Positions 56,785-64,000 of a DNA stretch of 64,000 bases are shown here, piece after piece. Numbering within the stretch: the first letter of the stretch is position 1; the number at the start of each line of letters is the position of its first letter. A program made the position numbers and the translations under genes. The notes under the pieces are model-generated. The model searched no databases. It was given only the letters and a program-made list of their open reading frames with translations, and had not been told where the DNA came from. This DNA is from Aphrocallistes beatrix (taxonomy: Eukaryota > Porifera > Hexactinellida > Sceptrulophora > Aphrocallistidae), in contig OY725495.1 in NCBI GenBank assembly GCA_963281255.1, positions 1,488,001 through 1,552,000 on the forward strand, given 5' to 3'.

Positions 56785-57000
56785 GCACATTTTGTCACCT
56801 TTCTCGGCGAGGTGTGAATATTTCGCTTAGATCTTCGAAGTTAATCCTAGTTTCAACATTTGACACCTACATGCCAATTTTCGTATCTCTACGACTTGCC
56901 AATTCTTCAATCAATTCGGACAAACAAAACAAAACAAAACAAAAACAAAAAAATCCTAGCATTTTAATATATAAGATATATATATATAGTATATATAGAT
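56785..57000 (-). mobile_element. Helitron-like 5' end, second subtype
   Basis: On the minus strand: AATATATTAAAATGCTAGG-like start, T/G-rich TTGTTTTGTTTTGTTTGTCC, then CGAATTGATTGAAGAATTGG and TTGGCATGTAGGTGTC, ending near CACCTCGCCGAGAAAGGTG. Related to 27860-28020. Confidence 0.5.
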
Positions 57001-57020
57001 TAATCGAGTTTTAATAGTAA

Positions 57021-57516
57021 CAAGCGCGCTTCGCTTGCTTGCGCTGCGCGGCTGGCGGACACTTTGTGTCCGCCGGATGCTCCCTTCGGTTGCCTGGAGG
57101 TGACATTGGCTAATTAAACGGGATATATCATCTCTAAATATGTCCATCTTAGTTTTAAAATCGATATCACTCGAAAAAACACCAAATTTGTCAATTTTTA
57201 AAATTTTGATGAGTAATGATGACGTCATAGCAAAATGATGAGTCATCATTTTTTGATGATAGTCGCATCATATGTGAGACGTGTTAGGATACAGATTTTA
57301 TTAAAATTTCAGCCTTCTATCTCCTATAATGGCGGAGTTATTCCCGAATAACTGTGTTGCTTAACTTTTAAAAATGTGACAATGACGTCATAATTGCATG
57401 ATGAGTCGACATTTTCGTCTGAGCCGTGAACTTACTGGAGCCATAGCCAAAAGACTCCCACATGCCAAAAATCAGCCTTCTGCGCCCGGCAGTTTATTCA
57501 ATCAATTCGTTACAGA
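57021..57516 (-). mobile_element. Helitron-like element, full copy
   Basis: The minus-strand start TCTGTAACGAATTGAATAAA lies at 57516 and the end AGCGCGCTTG at 57021, directly after TTAATCGAGTTTTAATAGTA. The module is complete (GCGGACACTTTGTGTCCGC). Confidence 0.87.
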
Positions 57517-57544
57517 TATGTATATATATATATATATATATATA

Positions 57545-58882
57545 CTTAGGGCATTCAATTAGTTCGTAACCCTCGCTTTTACTTATATTGTTTAACTACA
57601 TTTATCCCCTATTTGCTTCCAATTACATAGTTTATATATTCTTCTAGTAGGAACCATTTAGTTTGATAGAATCGATTGATTATTTTCCAAGTTATGCTTT
57701 CCTAAAGATTGGCTATAGTATGTAACCACAGAAGAATTTATGGCTTCAAAATCGAGCGAAATTTACTAGAGCAGAGAGCCTACATCAAAATTCGCTCATT
57801 ACTCAGCGATACTTCAAGGAATATCCACCAAGTTTTGGTTACCGTATTTGGGGAAGAGGCCTGTTCGGAATCGACGGTTAAGAAGTGGAGTCTTCGTTTT
57901 CGTGGAGGTAGGGAGTCGATTGAAGATGACCCTCGGATGGGACAACCCGTTACTGCTACTACCTCCAACAATATTGCTCTTGTAGCTGAAATGTGTGATT
58001 CTGATCCGCATATTATAGTAGAACAGTTAGCTGGCACCCTGGACTTGTCAACGGGAAGTGTTCATACTATTCTGACAAAGCATCTCGGTATGTCAAATGT
58101 TTGTTCACGTTGGGTTCCACATTTCCTAACACAGGCTCAAAAGAAGAACCAATTGAGAATGGCCAAAAACTTGCTTGAAAAATATGAGCATTGCGATGAG
58201 AGGCGATTATCTGAAATGTCTACCGGGGATGAAACTTGGATAAGATATTCAGAACCTCCACGCAAGCAACAGAATAAGGTATGGGTGGCAAAAGGGAGTG
58301 CTCCCCCAGGATTACCGAGACCCGATCGCTGGGCCCCCAAGGTTATGTACACGATATTTTTTGATGCGTATGGTCCAGTGTGCCAAATCTGTGCCCCAAA
58401 GGGGCAAACAATTACTGGCAACTTCTACGCAACAATTGTTCTTCCTGAGATCCAAAAACATTATTTTAAGCGTCGACCAGCCACCGGACTCAAAGGAATC
58501 AAACTTTTGCACGATAATGCCAGACCACACAAATCTAAGCAGGTGAAGGAAACAATTGCTTCTATGGGTCTTGAGGAGTTAGAACATCCACCATATAGTC
58601 CTGACCTAGCACCCTGCGACTTTTGGCTCTTCGATGGGCTCAAAAGACATAAAGCTGGATCAGTTTTTGAGGAAGATGTACAAATTGAAAGGGCAATTCG
58701 TCTGATTTCAGAGACATCCCCCAAGAGGAGTATAAAAATACTTTTTTTAAGTGGATTGAACGTTTAAAGCTAGTAATTGAGCAGAAGGGAGACTACTTTG
58801 AACATTTAATGTAGTTTTTGATGTTTAGGTTTCCTAATAATAAAAATAATTGCAGGGTTACGAACTAATTGAATGCCCTAAG
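57545..58882 (+). mobile_element. Mariner element, 1338 bp, nearly intact
   Basis: The ends CTTAGGGCATTCAATTAGTT and AACTAATTGAATGCCCTAAG are perfectly inverted for about 25 bases and flanked by TA. The length is typical of mariner. It carries one transposase gene with two small frame breaks. It is bounded by TATATA runs near Helitron-like copies. The cleanest transposon in the window, hence probably recent. Confidence 0.93.
57740..58814 (+). pseudogene. Mariner DD34D transposase with two frameshifts
   Basis: The natural ATG (57740, MASK...) is out of frame with the rest because of a one-base loss near 57750. From there to about 58710 one frame is open: helix-turn-helix FGEEACSESTVKKWSLRF, GRPV-type DPRMGQPV, then STGDETWIRY (first D), KLLHDNARPHKS (second D) and YSPDLAPCDFWLF (third D, 34 residues after the second). 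Near 58712 the frame shifts again and continues as EEYKNTFFKWIERLKLVIEQ to the normal end KGDYFEHLM at 58814. All catalytic residues are present, so only the two indels inactivate it. Mariner works in the nucleus by cut and paste at TA. Confidence 0.93.
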
Positions 58883-58933
58883 TATATATATATATATATA
58901 AATATACAATAATCGAGTTTTAATAGTAAGGAT

Positions 58934-59030
58934 GATAACAGTAGGACAGACGTATTTAGAGATGTTATTTCCCTTATAATTAATCAATGTAACCCCAGGA
59001 GCCCTTTGGTGCCAGGGGTTACATCTCCGA
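58934..59030 (+). repeat. Helitron-like fragment and module remnant
   Basis: ACAGTAGGACAGACGTATTT, then CTTATAATTAATCAATGTAA, ending in CCAGGAGCCCTTTGGTGCC. Preceded by TAATCGAGTTTTAATAGTAA. Confidence 0.55.
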
Positions 59031-59033
59031 TCT

Positions 59034-59310
59034 AAGGCCTGGAACTGTGTTTTGTATGATGATTTTTATGTGGAAAAAATGTGTCCTTGCACTTGCAAAA
59101 TCGAGCATCTTGGCGCACTGCTTTCCAAATGATCTTTCTAGAATCTAGAGTCTTCAAATTCTAGGAAAAATTGGCCCTCACATTTCCTTCGAACGCTCTA
59201 CATTTGTAGAAATATAAGTTGTTTATATCACTACATATTGAGAACCGTTTGGATCAGATTTTCGTAATGTGGAAAAAAGTTATTTTGCAAAATGTACCTA
59301 TAGTGCATGG
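59034..59310. mobile_element. CAGGGTG-family MITE, internal fragment
   Basis: AAGGCCTGGAACTGTGTTTT, GTGTCCTTGCACTTGC and AGAACCGTTTGGATCAGATT match the right half of the copies at 12029 and 28156. The termini are lost. Confidence 0.6.
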
Positions 59311-59374
59311 CAATAAAAAAAGATTATGTGCATATTTTCACACCTCTATGTACATATTTTCACACCATTTGATG

Positions 59375-59765
59375 AATTTTGAAAATAATGCTAGAGACTA
59401 GCTTCCAACGGATGACATGGGGTTTTTAGTGGTGTAGATTTCGAATATCACATTTTCGAGTAAATTTGATGATCTATTTTTTTATTTTTGTTTACAATAG
59501 ATACATAAAGTAAACAAATCTCAAAAATATGTCAGAAACTTGCTTTCAACGGTTGACATGGGGTTTTTAGTGCTGTAGATCACGAATATTATATTTTCGG
59601 ATTCATATGAGAAATTATTCGTTGATCTTTGTTTATAATATTTATATTGAAGTAAAAAAATTCCAAAATATGTTAGATTGAGTAACTCCAGGCCCCTGCA
59701 GGGCTACACTGCGGACACACAGTGTCCGCAAGCCGCGGCAGCGCAAACAAGCGAAGCGTGCTTGT
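59375..59765 (+). mobile_element. 135-bp repeat body ending in the GC-rich hairpin module
   Basis: About two tandem units (CTTCCAACGGATGACATGGG; CTTTCAACGGTTGACATGGG) run into AGATTGAGTAACTCCAGG and the module (GCGGACACACAGTGTCCGC, AAGCGAAGCGTGCTTG). This joins the tandem-repeat family to the Helitron-like 3' end. Confidence 0.7.
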
Positions 59766-59789
59766 TATATATTAAAACGCTATTATTTT

Positions 59790-60155
59790 TTTGTTTGTTT
59801 GTTTGTCCGAATCTACACATTCTTATTACTTATGATTGAGATCCTCAACTCGATTAGTAACTCTCAAAATTATGAATATCTACCTTTGATACTTATGATA
59901 CTTGTCCCGAGTCACAGCCATTATATATGATGGCGATTAGTGACACAAAGTGGCAGAGGTTGATAATTTTCTACATGAGAATTAGTATTTGTATTGAAAG
60001 TTTCAAAAATTAGTAATTCGGATGTGTAGTTTACGAATCTGAAATCAAAAATAGAATACCTTTCTGTTTGATTACATATTCCATTATGAATAGATCCACT
60101 TTAATACTATTTGTATGGAGGTTTTCGTGGTGGTCGAATACTTTTTCCGGGTAGT
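59790..60155. mobile_element. Right half of the CAGTCCCCGGACAAAAG Tc1-type MITE
   Basis: From CTACACATTCTTATTACTTA through TCACAGCCATTATATATGAT to GTGGTCGAATACTTTTTCCG and GTGTATA. It matches 17810-18153. The left end is replaced by TTTGTTTGTTTGTTTGTCCG, a Helitron-like 5' sequence. Confidence 0.65.
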
Positions 60156-60319
60156 GTATATATGACTACCCTATCACAATAGAAATCATTGTACACGACA
60201 CTACAATATATTGTCATTTGTATTAATACTTCAAAGCAAAAACTTTTATAGATGTCTAAAGATATTATACTGTATAGAAATAAAAAAGATTTTGTGTATA
60301 TTTTGCACCTTTATATACA

Positions 60320-60622
60320 TATTTGATGAATTTTAAAAATAGGCTAGAGACTATCTTCCAACGGTTGTTGATATGGGGTTTTCAGGGGTGTAGATTTTGT
60401 ATTTTATATTTTATTATTATATTTTTGGATTTATATTTTTATATTTAATCTTCGGATATATATGAGGAATTATTTGTTAACTCTTGGTTACAAAATTTAA
60501 TATAAAGTATACAAATTTCCCAAATTGACTAGATTGAGAAACTCCAGGCTCCCGCAGGGCGACTCTGCCTACACAAAGTTCCCGCAATCCGCGCACAGCG
60601 CAAGCAAGCGAAGTGTGCTTGT
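60320..60622 (+). mobile_element. 135-bp repeat body ending in the hairpin module, second copy
   Basis: One or two diverged units (CTTCCAACGGTTGTTGATAT) lead into TAGATTGAGAAACTCCAGGC and a degraded module, ending AAGCGAAGTGTGCTTG. Parallel in structure to 59375-59765. Confidence 0.65.
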
Positions 60623-60639
60623 ATTAATTATAACATATA

Positions 60640-61560
60640 AGATTATTAATGTTTTAACGATTAGACAAAATTATGTGATTTTCCAGATACATTAATGCAG
60701 ACTTTGTAAAAATAGATATGAATTATAATCTAATTGAAGTACACGCAAAGTGCGCGGGTTCATTTTTTCTCTCTTTGGTCATCTCTCTATTTATCGACAA
60801 GTGTCAATATTTATATTGGATGCAATTTCATTCTTTGCTCAGTATAACTTTGTCTTTTATTTTCCACGTCCTTGTTGATTAAAGTAGGTTCAATTTAAGA
60901 ATCTTAAAATCAGTTAAATATCAGCATAACATTGCGAAATACTCTTCCACTCTTTATAAAATGTTAATATATCACAAAATCGAATAATTTAACCTATTTA
61001 ATTAATGGGAGCTAGCGTGTGGAAATCTGAGTGCTATGCAATTTTAACCTGTAGATCGATATTTGTGGAAACTTAGGGAATCCCTTGATACAGATTAATA
61101 TTCGGAATATTCATGCAACAATTTCGAATTGAAATCATACATCTAAAAGTGCATCTCATGCTTTTAGATCTCTCCTTATTTGTTGTCTTCCATCCAAAAA
61201 TAACCAAATATAGTGATTTACCACTAGAATTAGCGACGATATAAAAGCTAGTATCCCTAATTGTACACGGAATCTAAATCTTTTCGGTATTTGGATTTTT
61301 AGCATGTTACTTAAGTTGCTTCCCTCATTTAATTCCCACTGAAATAAATTCTGTTGCAATTTGTTCCAACTCCTTTATTAATTGTATACTTTTTATATTC
61401 ATTACATAGGTTGATAGTGATGTCATATAATACCAATTTCTTTCCGAACTCATTAAGGCATTGCTTCTTGACTTAAAATTTATATCGCGGCATCCCGTGT
61501 TTAAAAATTAAAAACCAGTAGATATTTGATGATGCTTAAAATATTAGTAGTGATTGCTAT
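60640..61560. other. No confident gene; one minus-strand hydrophobic ORF
   Basis: The minus-strand frame 61359-61156 (67 codons) has a hydrophobic run LGILAFISSLILVVNHYIWL followed by a basic tail. It could be a membrane exon, but no splice partners or family were recognised. The rest shows nothing. Confidence 0.3.
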
Positions 61561-61564
61561 ATAA

Positions 61565-61997
61565 CAGGGTTTCTTAACTTTGTGCCTCGATACCCCATTG
61601 GGGTATCGAGATTCATTTTAAGGGTATCCAATCAGCTTGTAAAACTAAAATGTTCTATATTTGCTTGGTATTTTCAATTTTATTGAGCTTATATATTTCC
61701 TTTCGAAGTCATTATACAATAGCTTCAGTAATTGCTGCAAAGAAAAGAAAGTGAATGTACTCTCATTTCGAGTTTGATTTTTTGAAGTGCCACTGCAGTG
61801 TGCATACAACAAAGTCCCTCACACAATGGCAGAAAAATTAATCAAACCTTGTGCCATCAAAATGGTTGAATTGGTTTTGGAAAAGGATGCTGCCAGAAAA
61901 CTTCCCAACGTATCGCTCTAAAATGTGATTAGTTCCAGGGTTATAGAAATGTCCTCTGATGTGCTAGATCAAGTCATTATGTTCATCAAGGCATAGC
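61565..61997 (+). pseudogene. hAT (ZBED-like) transposase relic behind a hAT-type end
   Basis: CAGGGTTTCTTAACTTTGTG resembles a hAT terminus. From 61826 a frame reads MAEKLIKPCAIKMVELVLEK, a stop, then VIEMSSDVLDQVIMF. This is the conserved stretch of ZBED5/SCAND3-like transposases before their LDESTD motif, which is lost here. At least one stop; no second end seen. Confidence 0.6.
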
Positions 61998-62499
61998 CTA
62001 CTCAATATAAGGCCTGGTATCATCCTCAAAATTTTGGACTAGGGATGAAGTAGTGGATGGGAATTATTAGTAAACCACAACTATTTTGCATGAATCCTGC
62101 ATTGCAAATATATGCTCTACAAACTTTCAATTACACTTTTGTTTAATATTTGATTATTTATTCCATAAATATTTACCCTAACCCACTACAAAGCAGTTCT
62201 CTACACTTTTTTGACTTATAATTATATATTTTGATTTATTATTAGCTGCTTTACTATATATTCTTACGATATCCACTGTTCTCTTTCCGGATATTGAGTA
62301 AATATTCCACAGATCTAGTAAATTGTAAACATGTTCCAGTAGTCAGACGAGATTTTATATTTTAACAAATTGATGATTTTGAGAATATGAAGAAAAACAG
62401 TTGAAACGGAACAGCTCTTTCAAGAAGGCAGTGGGCCATTGATATGGGACCAGGGGGGAAGGGGGGTCAATCCTCTTCGATCCTGTAACGAGTTCACAC

Positions 62500-63225
62500 T
62501 CAGAAAATTTTAAGAAGTGTTCTAGAGTTTAGTAAAGTCTGCCTCTTGTGACGATGAATGAAACCTTCAAACATACCCTGGAAACGAATAATAGTAAACT
62601 CGTACCACATACCAACTCTTACCAAGTCAACAGAAAACCCTGCTTTTCGCTGTGTTCTTATAGACATCTCATCCAAAATACTATAGAAATCGTACATTTC
62701 ACTTTGGTAGTTGGTACGAGTTGACTGATTCCCTTGGAAACCACTGAAAGAATTTACTTTCCGAAGATTGTACCCTGTGAACTCATAGCAATTGATGATA
62801 TACTCTCTATGAGAAGATGACTATGATATCTTGTATATTTCAATTATCTATAAGCAAACAGGCTGATAAGAAGGGAAAATATCATAGTAAAACATGTGGC
62901 AAGGTCTCTAATACTTAATATAGCTAAAGGACTCTATTTCATATATAATTCTACTGAAATCATATTGAAGACTAGGGATTCTCAGTTTATATCTTGGTGA
63001 TAAGTTTGCAAAACTTTCCTCTTCTGTAGAAACAGTTCTGTCTAATACGGTGTGGGAAGAGTGAAGACATCGCAGCAATACAATAATCTCCGTTGAAAAG
63101 AAGTCTACATAACTTGGCGCGTACGAAAAGTACGATTTGAAAAAAATCGATGCTGGAGAAGCATTTAACAGACTACTTATAAAGTCGATTTTGTACTCGA
63201 AAGTAACGTTTTTAACGCAGGCTAC
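62500..63225 (-). CDS. Possible multi-exon gene, unrecognised
   Basis: On the minus strand, 63225-62911 is open for 105 codons without an ATG (ASPASIFFKSYFSYAPSYVD; PRYKLRIPSLQYDFSRIIYE). After about 90 bases, 62820-62623 is open (YEFTGYNLRKVNSFSGFQG; MYDFYSILDEMSIRTQRKAG). A candidate 45-bp intron (62622-62578, GTAAGAG ... TTCGTTTCCAG) then leads to GMFEGFIHRHKRQTLLNSR, ending at 62500. The intron length is a multiple of three, so retention would also keep the frame. The join between the first two parts is unresolved. The composition looks protein-coding, but no family was recognised. Confidence 0.35.
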
Positions 63226-63299
63226 TCACTTATCTAAAGGTTATCGTCTTGTACGAGTGTTAGATTGGCTTAGTATTCGGCTGAGTACACTTGAAGTGT

Positions 63300-64000
63300 T
63301 AATTTGATAACTTTCTCAATGTCCGATTTGGATAAATTTGTGTTTTTGGAAAGAGGAGTGACCGACGTTCATGAATATCTATTAAAATTTTTTTACCTTT
63401 TTAGTTGATAAAATTTTATAGCCGAACCGAGCACAGCCCCAAACAATAATTTAATAATTCCTATTGAAATTATAATTCAGGAGCTTGTGCCAATATTTCT
63501 GAATAACCGACGTTTATGCAGTTTAAATCTCAAAATAAAATTCCAAATTTCTTGAGAGTAATAAATTGGCAAAGTTGGCATTCAGTTAAGTTCGGACGTT
63601 TACCCCTCCTGCTAGTTGCCAGAGTGAGCATGCTTTAAGCTTTGATTTTTCGATATTTTCAAGATGTAATTCAGTTGGATGTATTAATACTTGATAGAAT
63701 AGACACAGACCTTATATGAGACGTGATTTGAATGCTGACTTCTGCCCACTTTCTCTACATTTTTATCTAGCTTTCAGAGTTGATACTCCATCAATGTATT
63801 ATTTATGACCTTATATCTTATTTTAATTAATAAGAGCATAGGGCTGCTAATCGATTTTTTGCAATATTCCATTTTTAATCCATCTATATTTGAGCATCTT
63901 CCCCAATTTTAAATCCTTAATTAAGAAATCGGAACTTTTTAAAGTATATCTAATTGCTAAATATATTTGTTTGCATTCGACCTCGAAATCATTTTAATTA
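63300..64000. other. No confident gene; short coding-like stretches
   Basis: On the + strand, MSDLDKFVFLERGVTDVHEY (from 63319) and, after TTTTATAG at 63420, NNNLIIPIEIIIQELVPIFL look protein-like but are short and end in stops. No domain or splice partners were identified. Confidence 0.3.

Noticed and set aside
50990-60622. Bacterial REP-like palindromes as evidence of bacterial contamination
   Set aside because: The palindromes are always joined to AT-rich eukaryotic repeat bodies and are interspersed with mariner and Tc1 elements.

Overview
The window is eukaryotic, AT-rich, intron-bearing genomic DNA with one assembly gap (47732-47931). It is almost saturated with transposable-element (TE) debris: Tc1/mariner, P-like, hAT, Harbinger-like, pogo-like and Helitron-like families. 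This mixture, with large introns, points to an invertebrate. A TE-rich arthropod such as a parasitic copepod is my guess, but the sequence does not prove it. There are no bacterial features.

The host gene I can support is a huntingtin (HTT) orthologue on the + strand. Its 5' coding exons lie at 11909-11980, 18944-19073, 24463-24522, 39358-39437, 45256-45322 and 53152-53293. They align without gaps to the N-terminal HEAT region of animal huntingtins. They are joined by GT-AG introns in compatible phases. Three exons (60, 80 and 142 bp) have the lengths I recall for human exons 4, 5 and 7. Human exon 6 appears split here; two small exons (45487-45528 and 48697-48720) may supply the rest, or part of it may lie in the gap. 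Exon 1 was not found, so nothing can be said about a polyglutamine tract. About 540 bp of confident coding sequence spans more than 41 kb, because the introns (5.4-14.8 kb) are filled with TEs.

Layout. 1-0.6 kb: hAT transposase start (minus strand). 2.2-3.3 kb: Myb/SANT-like relic with a CTTAAG palindrome array. 5.1-9.0 kb: decayed P-like (THAP) transposase split by a complete 1.3-kb Tc1-like element and by an inverted-repeat segment. 9-11.4 kb: foldback elements and a Helitron-like copy. HTT intron after exon 2 (12-18.9 kb): long-TIR MITE, mariner relic, antisense small membrane ORF, hAT MITE, second Myb/SANT-like relic, Tc1-type MITE. Next intron (19.1-24.5 kb): a C-rich, G-poor decayed coding block at 19.86-22.01 kb, and a hAT MITE inside another MITE. 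Largest intron (24.5-39.4 kb): a 2.5-kb palindrome, a long repeated-family ORF with one stop codon, a DD37E transposase relic, and nested Helitron-like copies. 39.4-53 kb: inverted pairs, a 23-bp tandem array, a 1-kb palindrome, a six-cysteine ORF with a signal-like start, and a Tc1-like element interrupted by a Helitron-like copy. 53-60.6 kb: a cluster of about 490-bp Helitron-like elements and a nearly intact 1338-bp mariner. 62.5-63.2 kb: a possible unrecognised minus-strand gene.

The recurrent theme is a roughly 80-90 bp GC-rich terminal module built of successive short hairpins. It is shared by elements with different bodies, which suggests a Helitron-type 3' end. Functionally, HTT is the only recognised cellular gene; the rest is mobile DNA and a few unplaced ORFs.
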